Shown: piece after piece, positions 18,822 to 27,574 of the stretch
Numbering within the stretch: the first letter of the stretch is position 1
Layout: each line of letters opens with the position of its first letter
Assembly: GCA_963742725.1 (NCBI GenBank)
Contig: CAVUMX010000001.1
Span: 2,810,791 to 2,874,790, forward strand
DNA length: 64,000 nt
Source: CAVVAL01 sp963742725
GTDB taxonomy: Bacteria > Actinomycetota > Actinomycetes > Mycobacteriales > Cryptosporangiaceae
Direction of reading: 5' to 3'
Made by a program: the position numbers and the translations under genes
Notes under the pieces: model-generated
Databases searched by the model: none
What the model was told of the DNA's origin: nothing
The model's input: the letters and a program-made list of their open reading frames with translations, nothing else

Positions 18822-20483
18822 TCAGCCGATCTCGGGGAGGGGCGGACCGAGGACGTCGTCGGCGTCGATGATCGTGTACGCGTAGCCCTGTTCCGCCAGG
18901 AACCGCTGCCGGTGGGCGGCGTACTCGGCGTCGAGGGTGTCGCGGGAGACGACCGTGTAGAAGTGGGCCTGGCGCTTGTCCGCCTTGGGCCGCAGCACCC
19001 GGCCGAGCCGCTGCGCCTCCTCCTGCCGTGACCCGAACGTGCCGGACACCTGGATTGCCACGGCGGCCTCGGGCAGGTCGATGGAGAAGTTGGCGACCTT
19101 CGAGACGACCAGCACCCGGATCTCGCCCCTGCGGAACGCGTCGAACAGCCGTTCCCGCTCCTTGTTGGTGGTCGAGCCCTGGATGATCGGGGCGTCCAGT
19201 TCGGCGGCGAGGTCGTCCAACTGGTCGAGGTAGGCGCCGATGACGAGGATCTGCTCGTCCGGGTGCCGGTCGACCAGCTTGGAGACCACGGGCAGCTTGG
19301 TGCGGGCGGTCGCGCACACCTTGTACCGCTCCTCGGGCTCGGCCGTGGCGTACGTCATCCGCTCGGCGTCGGTGAGGGTCACCCGCACCTCGACGCACTC
19401 CGCCGGCGCGATCCAGCCCTGGGCCTCGATGTCCTTCCAGGGCGCGTCGTAGCGCTTGGGGCCGATGAGGGAGAACACGTCGCCTTCCCGGCCGTCCTCG
19501 CGGACCAGGGTGGCGGTCAGGCCCAGGCGGCGGCGCGACTGGAGATCGGCGGTGAGCCGGAAGATCGGCGCCGGCAGCAGGTGGACCTCGTCGTACACGA
19601 TCAGGCCCCAGTCGCGGGCGCCGAACAGTTCGAGGTGGCGGTACTCGCCTTTCCGGCGGGTCGTCATCACCTGGTACGTGGCGATCGTGACCGGCCGGAT
19701 CTCCTTCCGTTCGCCCGAGTACTCGCCGATCTCGTCCTCGGTGAGCGACGTCCGGGCGACGAGCTCCCGCTTCCACTGCCGGCCGGCGACGGTGTTCGTC
19801 ACCAGGATCAGCGTCGTGGCGCCGGCCTCGGCCATGGCCGCCGCGCCCACCAGTGTCTTGCCGGCGCCGCACGGCAGCACGACGACGCCCGACCCGCCGG
19901 CCCAGAACCCCTCGACCGCGTGCCGCTGGTAGTCGCGCAGCACCCAACCGTCCTCGTGGAGGCTTATGGGGTGTTTCTCGCCGTCGACGTAGCCGGCGAG
20001 ATCCTCCGCCGGCCAGCCGATCTTGAGGAGAACCTGCTTCAGCCGGCCCCGCTCGGACGGGTGGACTACCACCGTGTCGTCGTCGATCCGCTCGCCCAGC
20101 ATCGGGGCGATCTTCTTGTTCCGGACCACCTCGGTCAGCACCGCGCGGTCGAGCGCCTGCAGGACCAGCCCGTGCGTGGGGTGGGTCGCGAGCTGGAGCC
20201 GGCCGTACCGGTCCATCGTGTCGGCGACGTCGACCAGCAGCGCGTGCGGGACGGGGTAGCGCGAGTACCGGACGAGCGCGTCCACCACCGACTCGGCGTC
20301 GTGCCCGGCGGCGCGCGCGTTCCACAGCCCCAGCGGCGTCAGCCGGTAGGTGTGGACGTGCTCAGGGGCGCGTTCCAGCTCGGCGAACGGCGCGATGGCC
20401 ATCCGGCACGCCGTGGAGTCGGCATGGTCGATCTCGAGCAGGAGCGTCTTGTCGGACTGGACGATCAGCGGGCCGTGCGACAC
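18822..20483 (-). CDS. DNA repair helicase XPB (ERCC3/RAD25 family)
   Basis: 553 residues, the usual actinobacterial XPB size. GTG 20483 follows CGGAGG; an upstream in-frame extension is not needed. The N-terminal damage-recognition region is followed by Walker A PCGAGKT (204-210), the DEVH box (298-301), and the XPB hallmark RED motif (R328-E329-D330 in TLVREDGRE). Motif VI is EEAQRLGRVLRP. XPB unwinds DNA 3' to 5' with ATP. Its actinobacterial role in repair or transcription is not settled. The helicase-associated partner is encoded 3 kb downstream on the same strand. Confidence 0.93.
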   Translation of the reverse strand: MSHGPLIVQSDKTLLLEIDHADSTACRMAIAPFAELERAPEHVHTYRLTPLGLWNARAAGHDAESVVDALVRYSRYPVPHALLVDVADTMDRYGRLQLATHPTHGLVLQALDRAVLTEVVRNKKIAPMLGERIDDDTVVVHPSERGRLKQVLLKIGWPAEDLAGYVDGEKHPISLHEDGWVLRDYQRHAVEGFWAGGSGVVVLPCGAGKTLVGAAAMAEAGATTLILVTNTVAGRQWKRELVARTSLTEDEIGEYSGERKEIRPVTIATYQVMTTRRKGEYRHLELFGARDWGLIVYDEVHLLPAPIFRLTADLQSRRRLGLTATLVREDGREGDVFSLIGPKRYDAPWKDIEAQGWIAPAECVEVRVTLTDAERMTYATAEPEERYKVCATARTKLPVVSKLVDRHPDEQILVIGAYLDQLDDLAAELDAPIIQGSTTNKERERLFDAFRRGEIRVLVVSKVANFSIDLPEAAVAIQVSGTFGSRQEEAQRLGRVLRPKADKRQAHFYTVVSRDTLDAEYAAHRQRFLAEQGYAYTIIDADDVLGPPLPEIG

Positions 20484-20565
20484 GGTTAGCCAGCCTCCGG
20501 GGCAGGGAACGAAATCTGGGGCGAACGCTCCATTGTCCCAGGCCGGACCGACAACATGCCACCGA

Positions 20566-20587
20566 GCCGCTCGCACGCGCGAGCGGC
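20566..20587 (-). terminator. Hairpin after the DUF4352-like gene
   Basis: GCCGCTCGC (20566-20574) pairs with GCGAGCGGC (20579-20587), a nine-bp stem with a four-base loop, 16 bases downstream of the minus-strand stop at 20603. It has no T-run, so termination efficiency is uncertain. Confidence 0.5.
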
Positions 20588-20602
20588 CCGGTGACCGTGG
20601 TG

Positions 20603-21523
20603 TCAGAGCGTGACGACCGCGTAGCCCTGGTAGTCCTCGGTGAACGTGATCTCGGACGGCGTGTCGCCCTCGTCCAGGTCGAACACGATCTTGCCGTCCC
20701 AGGTCTTGCCCGCCGCCAGGTCGACGTTGCAGGTGGAGCTGTTCGTCACCGCGCGGTTGCCGGACGTCGAGAAGTAGTTCTTCGGGTCCTGGGTGCTCGC
20801 CAGGGTGATCCGGATGCAGGGCCAGCTGATCGACTCCGCGCCCTTGTTCGCCAGCCGGATCGGCACCTGGCAGAACTGGCCGCGAAGGGGCTCGGCCTTG
20901 TTGGCGCCGGAGCCGAGTGCGCCGGCGCCGCAGGCCGGCTTGGCGGTCACGGTGAACTCCACGTCACCCAGGCGGATCGGCGTGCCGACCTCGCCCGTGG
21001 ACTCCTCCGTGTTGCTACCGGGCGTGACCGATGGGGTCGGGAACTCGGTCGGGAAGTCGTTGGTCTCTTCCTCGATCCGCTCGATCTCGTCCTGGGCGGC
21101 CTGGAACCCGCTGTAGATCACCCAGCCGATGCCGCCGCAGCAGAGCAGGAGCAGCACGACGCCGGCGACCCCGAGACCGATCCACAGGCCCTTGTTCGAC
21201 GACTTCTTCGGCGGTGGGTAGGCACCCCCGGCGGGCTGGCCGTAGCCACCCTGTGCCGGCGGGTAACCCGGCTGCCCGGCCGGCGGGTATGCCTGCTGAC
21301 CCGGCGGCGGGTACGCGGGCTGCTGGTAACCAGGCTGCTGGTAGCCAGGCGGCGGCCCGGGCGGACCGCTGGGATAGCCGGCGGGCGAACCAGGGGCGCT
21401 GGGCGGCGGCCCAGGCGGTCCAGGGGGCCCGGGCGGTCCAGGCGGACCAGAGGGCGGACCAGGCGGGCCCGGCGGTTGTTGCGGATCGCCCGGCGACGGG
21501 GGGCCGTAGGGGCCGTCGCTCAT
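20603..21523 (-). CDS. Pro/Gly-rich membrane-anchored protein with DUF4352-like domain
   Basis: 306 residues in three parts. Residues 1-105 are Pro/Gly/Tyr-rich with collagen-like GPP triplets near the start and GYQQP-type repeats later. A single helix GLWIGLGVAGVVLLLLCCGG lies at about residues 112-131. The extracytoplasmic part (about 175-306) resembles DUF4352/telomeric-repeat-factor-like beta-sandwich domains with four Cys. Proteins of this build are common in actinobacteria and their function is unknown. It shares an operon direction with XPB but is separated by a hairpin. Confidence 0.8.
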   Translation of the reverse strand: MSDGPYGPPSPGDPQQPPGPPGPPSGPPGPPGPPGPPGPPPSAPGSPAGYPSGPPGPPPGYQQPGYQQPAYPPPGQQAYPPAGQPGYPPAQGGYGQPAGGAYPPPKKSSNKGLWIGLGVAGVVLLLLCCGGIGWVIYSGFQAAQDEIERIEEETNDFPTEFPTPSVTPGSNTEESTGEVGTPIRLGDVEFTVTAKPACGAGALGSGANKAEPLRGQFCQVPIRLANKGAESISWPCIRITLASTQDPKNYFSTSGNRAVTNSSTCNVDLAAGKTWDGKIVFDLDEGDTPSEITFTEDYQGYAVVTL

Positions 21524-21738
21524 GGTGGCCTACCTCCTGGATCGGGTGTGCGCGGGTGCGGCCAGGACACTAGTGCAGCGTCGCCACCGGGGCCGTGAAT
21601 CCGCGCGCGTGTTGCCCGGACGGACCCGCCGAATTCATGGTAGAGATCACCGTCGCCGCACTTCACGCTATACATACACCCTGTAGTGCACCGTGATCGC
21701 ATCAGATGGGGTGGGACGATTCCAGCAGGGGGCGAGTG

Positions 21739-22590
21739 ATGTTAGGCCATCGGGGGAAGTGGACGGCGGGACTGCTTACGGTCGCCGCTGTCGCGGGTGT
21801 GGGCGCCGGGGCGTACTTCGGTGTGCCGCTCGCGTCGGCCGGCGAGGCGAAGCGTGCCCAGGGGCCGTCCTCGACGTGGTCGTCGAACCCGCCGTCGCCG
21901 TCCAGCAGCCCGTCCGCGTCGCCCAGCCCGTCGGCGTCGCCCAGCCCGTCCAAGCCCGCCGTGCCGCCGAAGCCCGTCGCGCCGCCGACCGGCGCCTGCG
22001 CCAAGACCGGCCCGACGCAGCTCGCCGTCGAGAAGTACCTCGCCGCGCATCCGCAGTTCGGCAAGGTCACCGTCGACGGCAAGCAGGACGCGGTCGACTG
22101 CGCCACGATCAAGAAGTTCCAGCTCCGGTACGGCGTCCGGCCGGCGGTCGGCCTCGCAGGGCCCACGTCCGGGCGGATCGTGAGCCGCCTGTCCGCCGCG
22201 AACCTCGACGGCTGCAAGCCCGGCACCGGCATGACCGTCTGCGTCGACCTCACCTCGCAGACCATGTGGGTCCTGCGCGACGGCGCGACCGTACTCGGCC
22301 CGACGACGATCCGCACGGGGCGCGCCGGCCTCGCCACCCCGCCAGGGCACTTCCGCATCGGCGGCAAGAAGAAGCACACGATCTCGACGATCTTCAAGGT
22401 GCCGCTGCCGTACTGGCAGCAGTTCAACGCCGACATGGGCTTCCACCAGACCCCGTCCTACCTCTACGACGGCGGCAGCCCCGGCTCCCACGGCTGCATC
22501 AACCTGCTGCGCCGCGACGCCGTCGCCCTCTACGGGCTCACGCGGCTCGGCACCCACGTCCACATCTTCGGGCGCAAGAACGGCACCTGA
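21739..22590 (+). CDS. L,D-transpeptidase with peptidoglycan-binding domain
   Basis: 283 residues. A signal anchor (about 8-34) is followed by a Ser/Pro linker (45-83), a peptidoglycan-binding-like domain (about 90-155) and a YkuD catalytic domain. The active site is SHGCINL with Cys 253 and His 251. Such enzymes make 3-3 peptide crosslinks in the wall or attach proteins. Starts at ATG 21739 (after GGGGGCGAG), GTG 21736 or ATG 21706 are possible; 21739 has the best spacing. It is followed 71 bases later by the ankyrin gene. Confidence 0.9.
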   Translation: MLGHRGKWTAGLLTVAAVAGVGAGAYFGVPLASAGEAKRAQGPSSTWSSNPPSPSSSPSASPSPSASPSPSKPAVPPKPVAPPTGACAKTGPTQLAVEKYLAAHPQFGKVTVDGKQDAVDCATIKKFQLRYGVRPAVGLAGPTSGRIVSRLSAANLDGCKPGTGMTVCVDLTSQTMWVLRDGATVLGPTTIRTGRAGLATPPGHFRIGGKKKHTISTIFKVPLPYWQQFNADMGFHQTPSYLYDGGSPGSHGCINLLRRDAVALYGLTRLGTHVHIFGRKNGT

Positions 22591-22661
22591 CGTCCTTGAC
22601 ATCGGCGGCGGCGAGGAGCAGAGATAGACCGCTACCGAACTTCGCCAATGTGGAGGCGCAT

Positions 22662-23303
22662 ATGGCCACCCTGCTGGACGCCATCGCCGCCGGGGACCTC
22701 GCCGACGTGCGCGCACGACTCGCCGCCGACCCCGGCCTCGCCTCCTCCCGCGGCCCCGACGGCGTCTCCGCCATCCTCCGCTGCCTCTACGAGGGCCGCC
22801 TCGACCTCGCCGAGGCGGTCCTCGACGCCAAACCCGAGATCGACCTCTTCGACGCCGCCGGACTCGGCGACATCGGCTCCCTGGCCACACTCCTCGCCGC
22901 CGGAGCCGACGTCACCGCCTACGCCGGCGACGGCTTCACCGCACTCCACCTCGCCGCCTTCTTCGACGCCCCGTACGCCGCCGCGCTCCTGCTCCGCGCC
23001 GGCGCAGGCCCCGAAGCGGTCGCCGACAACCCCACCCACGTCACCCCGCTCCACTCCGCGCTCGCGGGCCGCTCCGTCGCCGTCGTCTCCATGCTCCTCG
23101 CGGCCGGCGTCGACCCCGACCCCGTCCAGCAGAGCGGCTTCACCCCGCTCATGGCCGCCGCCCAGCACGGCGACACCGAACTCAGCGACCTGCTCCTCGC
23201 CTGCGGAGCCGACAGCCGCCGCGCCTCCGACGACGGCCGCACCGCCGCAGACATAGCCCTCGCCGCCGCTCACCCTTCGCTCGCTTCGCATCTTCGGGGG
23301 TGA
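22662..23303 (+). CDS. Ankyrin repeat protein
   Basis: 213 residues with about five ankyrin repeats. Clear repeat motifs are GFTALHLAAFFDAPYAAALL, HVTPLHSALAGRSVAVVSML and GFTPLMAAAQHGDTELSDLL, with degenerate repeats before and after. GGAGG sits six bases before the ATG. It is probably cytoplasmic and binds another protein; no partner is indicated. The last codons fall inside a palindrome (23266-23307), so the C-terminus may have been changed by insertion of a repeat. Confidence 0.88.
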   Translation: MATLLDAIAAGDLADVRARLAADPGLASSRGPDGVSAILRCLYEGRLDLAEAVLDAKPEIDLFDAAGLGDIGSLATLLAAGADVTAYAGDGFTALHLAAFFDAPYAAALLLRAGAGPEAVADNPTHVTPLHSALAGRSVAVVSMLLAAGVDPDPVQQSGFTPLMAAAQHGDTELSDLLLACGADSRRASDDGRTAADIALAAAHPSLASHLRG

Positions 23304-23307
23304 GCGG
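23266..23307. repeat. Inverted repeat spanning the ankyrin gene stop
   Basis: CCGCTCACCC (23266-23275) pairs with GGGTGAGCGG (23298-23307). The stem includes the last codons and the stop TGA of the ankyrin gene. It abuts the larger palindrome that follows. Confidence 0.65.
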
Positions 23308-23404
23308 CCCGCTGAGGCACCGCGCTCGCCGCCGTCTCCGCGCCTTGCGTGCTGGAGCACGCGTCGGCTTGTGCGACGTCAGCGATCGCGGCACCTCAGC
23401 GGGC
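23307..23404. repeat. 98-bp imperfect palindrome
   Basis: The outer 30 bases of each side match at 26 positions when one side is reverse-complemented; the centre is a perfect hairpin, GCGTGCT (23347-23353) with AGCACGC (23356-23362). It lies between the ankyrin gene and the convergent helicase-associated gene. It may be a dispersed palindromic repeat or a bidirectional terminator; no T-run follows. Nothing else was seen in 23405-23491. Confidence 0.65.
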
Positions 23405-23491
23405 TCCAGGTTTAGATCAAAGCGTTAGTCAACGGCTGTTAGAGGACGTTCGGCAACGGGGAATGTCGGCGCGGCGGGCGGGGCGGGCCGG

Positions 23492-25837
23492 TTACTCGTC
23501 GACCAGGGCGGCGGACGTGATCCGGTGCAGTGCGAACGTGTGGAGGATGTCCGTGCGCTCGTCCTCGGCGCGGAGGTAGCCGGCGCCGATCGACACCGGC
23601 ATGACCGTCCGGGCGAGCGTGCCGCCGTGCGCGTCCACGTACCCGAGTAGCACCCGCTGGCGTTCGCGCGCCGCGTGTTGCAACACCGCCAGCGTCGTCG
23701 CGGTCGTGGAGCCGGGGATCTCGGTCGTCGTGACCGGCGACCGCCGCGCGTTCCGTGCGGTCTCGTCGCCCCGCCGCAACGACCGGACCGCCTCGGCGAG
23801 GTGGTCGTCGCTCAGCGTCGGCAGGTCGGCGCCCGGCCGGATCGAGCGGGTGCGGACGGGTGCCCGCCGGGCGTCCGGCCTGGTCAGCACGATGCCGCCG
23901 CTCGCGTCCTCGATCACCGGTGCGTAGCCGGCGTCGCGGAGCGTGTCGAGCAGCCGTCCCGGCGCCGCCGCCGAGATCAGCACGGTCGGCGCGAGCCGGC
24001 GCAGTCGCAACGCCTCGCACTGCCGGTCCGCGAGGATCTCGGCGAGGAGCGCCTCGTCATCGCTGCGCAGGTACGCCCCGGCGGCGCCCGCGCGCAGGCC
24101 GCCGTGCCGCCTGGCGACGTCGTCGATCAGGTACGTGAGCGCCTGCGGTACCGCCGTCCGGGACCGTTGCGCGAAGAGTCCGTGCAGGTCAGAGGCGGCG
24201 CGGCCGGCATCGAGCGCCCGGCGGACGCTGGCCGGCGTCACCCGGTACACCGTCGCCCCACCGGCGGACTCCACGTCGGCCACGAGCGCCATCTCGCTCG
24301 CCAGTTCCGGCTGGAGCGGTCCGGGTGCGACCACCGTGAGGTCGGCCTGGACGAGGACGTGGTCGAGCGGGTCGGGGAGCTGCGCTGCTAGTGCGGCGGC
24401 CGGATCGTCACCGGTGAGCAGCGCCCGGCCGTACGTCGTCAGCGCGTCCCGGCCGGTGATGCCGAGCGTCGCGGCCTCGTCCAGCGCCCATCCGATGGAG
24501 TTGTCGCGGTTCCTGCCGCCGCGCCGGGGTGCCTCCCAGCGGAGCTGCGCCACGATGCCGTCCGCCGCGACGGCCGATCCCTTGGGCTGGGCGGCCAGCA
24601 CCTCCAGCGTCAGCCGCCGGACGTCCGGCGCCCCCACCCGCTGCACCTCGAACGAGAGCGGCGCGACGAGCCTGTCCCTGTCGTCCCGCTGGCCGATGAG
24701 CCCGGGCAGGCGGTCCATCGTCAGCCAGGCGCGGGCGAGCTGGCTCCAGCGGTCCTCGGTGGAGTCGGCGTGCCAGCGGTCGTACGCGGCCGTCGGCAGC
24801 CATTCGGGGTCGACGTCGCCGGTGTCGTCGAGCAGTCCGGCGGCGCGGGCGACCTCCAGCAGCAGGGCGGCAAGCCGCTCCTCGACACCGGCCGCTTTCG
24901 CGAGCCGTCGCAGGTCACGGACGCCGAGCCCACCGGCCCGCAGCACGCCCGGCGCCTCGGTGGCGCACTCCTCCAGCAGGCTCTCGACGAGCCGTACGGC
25001 CTCGATGACCTGGCCCGCGCCGGCACCGTCCACCGTCGCTTTGGGGTGTGGCGTGGTCGCCGGGGCCGGCGGGACCGGGTGGAGCGCGCCGAGCGGTGCC
25101 TCCCCACGAACGATCAGCCCGATCTCGCGCGGCAGCTCCACGGTCTCGTCGTCGATGGCCAGAAGCAGGCCGTGCGCGAGCAGCCAGCGGACCGGCGTCT
25201 CCGCCGGGAGCGGCGCCCTGGCATCCCGGACCGACCCCAGCGGCGGCCCGGCGGCCAGCTTGTCGAGTACCGCCTTCGCCTCGGCCGGCGCCATGGACAG
25301 GAGGGCGCGCAGCCGGACCTGGTCCGTCAGCGCCTCGGTCAGGAGCGCCGCCGCGTCCGGCTGGCGGACCGCGGGTAGGTGCAGCGCTTCGAGGACCGGT
25401 GCCAGCTGGCCGGATCCGAGCCCTGCCAGCAGGCTCCCCACCGGCCGTCCCAGCCCGGTCGGGTACGGCGAGCACACCTCGTCGAGGACGGGGGTGAGGT
25501 GGAGCGAGCGTCCGTCCGGCCAGGCGATGGCGAGTTCCACCAGGCGGTCCACGGCCCGGCGGACGCTCAGCTCGGGCGCCGCGCCGCCGACCCGCGCGTG
25601 CAGCGTCTCGACATCGGGGGCGAGCCGCAGCGCGTCGAGCACCTCCAGCGTGAACTGATCGAGCTGTTCCAGCGCCCGTGCTACGGACATGCGGGTGTGC
25701 GCGCGGGTGGCTAGGACGGAGATGTCGGCTGGTACGGGCGTGGCAAGGTCGAGCCTGGCGCGCAGCAACGCGACGAGCCTCTCGTCGGGCAGCGCCCGGA
25801 GATGCTCGGCGAGGTTACGGTGTTCGGACTTGCTCAT
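23492..25837 (-). CDS. Helicase-associated (XPB/Ssl2-type) protein with C-terminal WYL-like domain
   Basis: 781 residues. ATG 25837 is chosen (MSKSEHRNLAEHLRALPDER); the frame is open further upstream but overlaps yidD. The central part, including LVQADLTVVAPGPL (about residues 500-515) and ITPASVRRALDAG-like segments, matches the helicase-associated family found next to XPB in actinobacteria. The last 60 residues (RVLLGYVDAHGG ... HTFALHRITSA) resemble a WYL ligand-sensing domain. There is no helicase motor motif, so it is likely a partner of XPB, not an enzyme. It is divergent from yidD by 60 bases. Confidence 0.82.
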   Translation of the reverse strand: MSKSEHRNLAEHLRALPDERLVALLRARLDLATPVPADISVLATRAHTRMSVARALEQLDQFTLEVLDALRLAPDVETLHARVGGAAPELSVRRAVDRLVELAIAWPDGRSLHLTPVLDEVCSPYPTGLGRPVGSLLAGLGSGQLAPVLEALHLPAVRQPDAAALLTEALTDQVRLRALLSMAPAEAKAVLDKLAAGPPLGSVRDARAPLPAETPVRWLLAHGLLLAIDDETVELPREIGLIVRGEAPLGALHPVPPAPATTPHPKATVDGAGAGQVIEAVRLVESLLEECATEAPGVLRAGGLGVRDLRRLAKAAGVEERLAALLLEVARAAGLLDDTGDVDPEWLPTAAYDRWHADSTEDRWSQLARAWLTMDRLPGLIGQRDDRDRLVAPLSFEVQRVGAPDVRRLTLEVLAAQPKGSAVAADGIVAQLRWEAPRRGGRNRDNSIGWALDEAATLGITGRDALTTYGRALLTGDDPAAALAAQLPDPLDHVLVQADLTVVAPGPLQPELASEMALVADVESAGGATVYRVTPASVRRALDAGRAASDLHGLFAQRSRTAVPQALTYLIDDVARRHGGLRAGAAGAYLRSDDEALLAEILADRQCEALRLRRLAPTVLISAAAPGRLLDTLRDAGYAPVIEDASGGIVLTRPDARRAPVRTRSIRPGADLPTLSDDHLAEAVRSLRRGDETARNARRSPVTTTEIPGSTTATTLAVLQHAARERQRVLLGYVDAHGGTLARTVMPVSIGAGYLRAEDERTDILHTFALHRITSAALVDE

Positions 25838-25897
25838 CGGAACTACGCTACTGGGCCTAACGCCTGGGTGGGGCGCTGGTTCCAGGGGGTGGCCGCG

Positions 25898-26263
25898 ATG
25901 GACCTTCGGTTTCGCCGGCGGCGCAAGCGCAAGAGCCTTGACTGCGACGTCTGTGACTGCGACGTCTGCGGGTGCGACCCGTTCCTGATGTTCATCCCGC
26001 TGCTGCGGACGGTGCCGACCACGCTGCGCCCGCGCCCGTCCGTGACCGCGCCCGGCCGGGTCGGCCTCGCGGCGATCCGGGCGTACCAGGTGGCCGTGAG
26101 TCCGCACCTGCCGATCCGGTGCCGGTACACGCCCACGTGCAGCGCATACGGCGCCGAGGCCGTCCGCCGGTACGGGCTGAAGGTCGGCTCCCAGCTCGCC
26201 GCGGCCCGGATCCGCCGGTGCGGCCACGATGTCCCGCACGGCACGCCGGACCCGCTGGTCTGA
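25898..26263 (+). CDS. yidD: YidD-like membrane insertion factor
   Basis: 121 residues. The core (about 52-115) has the YidD signature: AAIRAYQVAVSPHLPIRC followed by CRYTPTCSAYGAEAVRRYG. YidD helps insert proteins into the membrane together with YidC. The N-terminal 50 residues are an extension, with a basic stretch (FRRRRKRK) and a Cys cluster CDVCDCDVCGCD, six Cys in 14 residues, not part of the usual protein and possibly a metal site. The gene is not in the standard rnpA-yidD-yidC locus, which suggests a second copy. Confidence 0.82.
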   Translation: MDLRFRRRRKRKSLDCDVCDCDVCGCDPFLMFIPLLRTVPTTLRPRPSVTAPGRVGLAAIRAYQVAVSPHLPIRCRYTPTCSAYGAEAVRRYGLKVGSQLAAARIRRCGHDVPHGTPDPLV

Positions 26264-26336
26264 CGCGTCGTACTTGCCATCGGGGCGTCCGATCGGCGAT
26301 CGTTCACCTGACTGGGCCGTTCACGAGGAGGAATCC

Positions 26337-26534
26337 ATGGCGTCCGACACACGTCCGGCGAAGAAGCCGGGCAAGGGGAAGAACCCCGTGCCGAAGGACG
26401 GCTACCTGCCCGTGAACGAGATGCTCGGCGAATACCAGGGCGCCAACAGCCCGTTCGGCGACGAGGTCAAGTTCCCGCTGCCCGTCGAGTCGCTGCGCTA
26501 CGTCCACCCCGACCCGGACGCGCCGACCCACTAA
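26337..26534 (+). CDS. Small hypothetical protein (65 aa)
   Basis: A strong ACGAGGAGGAA precedes ATG 26337. The product is basic at the start (RPAKKPGKGKNPVPKDGYLP) and acidic at the end, with no helix or signal. No family was recognised. The good ribosome binding site and position 73 bases after yidD support a real gene. Confidence 0.6.
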   Translation: MASDTRPAKKPGKGKNPVPKDGYLPVNEMLGEYQGANSPFGDEVKFPLPVESLRYVHPDPDAPTH

Positions 26535-27349
26535 CGCGCTTTCCACACAGCGCCCGCCCGCGCACCCCGCGCCGGCGGCGCCGCCTGCGCTTGCCTCCAG
26601 CCGGTACCCGAACCGGACTATTCGGGATGGCGTCCTGTAACCGGGCACCGGATACCCCGATAACCCCGACAGTTGGGCGAGGGTAGCTCGGCCGACCCGG
26701 CGGCGGGTGCTGTTCCGCCTGGTGGTTCGCCCCTCCGGCGCGGCCGCTTCGATCCGGACTTTCGCCGCACGCGTGCCTATAGCGGGCGCGCGCAGCCTGG
26801 CGAATCCCGATGGTCCGGGTCGCAAATGGCGCCCGGTCGGCCCCGGGCGGCCCGCTCTGCGACCCAATTTCGAGCCGGCGTCGAGGCCGTGTGCCACCAG
26901 GTGGCACAGCCCCTCCGGTCGGACTATCCGAACTCGTACCACCCGCCCATTTCGTGTCATGTATTGCCCCGAAATATGTCCGGCTGCACTGATGGCGCTG
27001 TCGCCGCGCACAGGCAATTTCGGCACCGAAAGAGCCCGTCCGCGCCCGGTTTGCTGCTTCTGTGCTCGTATTCCTGCTGGTAGTGGCTTCGTTCATGTCC
27101 TGTTCACCTAAAACCGTTTACCCAAGCTTCACTTGGTTTTCATCGCTCCTGGCGGTTCGCTGATCGACGTCGCCAACCGGACGCGGTCGGCGCCACCGAG
27201 CGGTCCGGCACCCGCATCCAGCGGGCGGACCCACCCAGCGCGTGCCGGTAGGGCCGCGCTCCCAGACGCGGCGGCGCGTCGTCCTCACCCCCGGCAGCCA
27301 GCTTCGGCTGGCGAGTTCGGCGCGCCGTCGCCCCATACAGGAGACGAAC
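26535..27349. other. 815-bp region with no supported gene; several dyads
   Basis: Open frames here have atypical composition and no good ribosome binding sites. Visible items are CGGACTATTCGG (26614-26625) and CGGACTATCCG (26920-26930), near-identical; GTGCCACCAGGTGGCAC (26891-26907), a 17-bp palindrome; CCAAG-CTTCA-CTTGG followed by TTTT (27122-27140), a small terminator-like hairpin; and GCCAGC-TTCG-GCTGGC (27297-27312), a UUCG hairpin in the leader of the next gene. It may contain promoters for the downstream small-protein operon or a non-coding RNA. Confidence 0.5.
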
Positions 27350-27574
27350 GTGGACAACCACCATGGACCGTCCGATCAGGACGTCGCCGAGGCGCACCGC
27401 CTCGACGTGCTGCACAAGAAGTCGGCCGCGCACGACGCGTGCCTGTGGTGCCGTGAGGCCTGGCCGTGCCGGCACCGAGCCTGGGTTGACGAGGTCCTGG
27501 CCGTGATGGATCGGCCCGCCCCGGACGACCCCGCCGATCCGTCCGCCAATGGCGAGCCCGGGGCGGACACGTGA
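27350..27574 (+). CDS. Small Cys-containing protein, CxxC...WPC motif (copy 1)
   Basis: 74 residues. The central CLWCREAWPCRHR has three Cys and a His in zinc-binding-like spacing. GTG 27350 follows AGGAGA; the next gene overlaps by four bases (GTGA). The next protein has a very similar motif, so the two are likely related. No known family was recognised. Small size and a CxxC...PC/H pattern suggest a zinc-binding adaptor, but this is inference. Confidence 0.65.
   Translation: MDNHHGPSDQDVAEAHRLDVLHKKSAAHDACLWCREAWPCRHRAWVDEVLAVMDRPAPDDPADPSANGEPGADT

Noticed and set aside
26673..27111. Several 60- to 136-codon frames in the gene-free region
   Set aside because: Starts lack ribosome binding sites, products are not protein-like, and the frames overlap each other on both strands.
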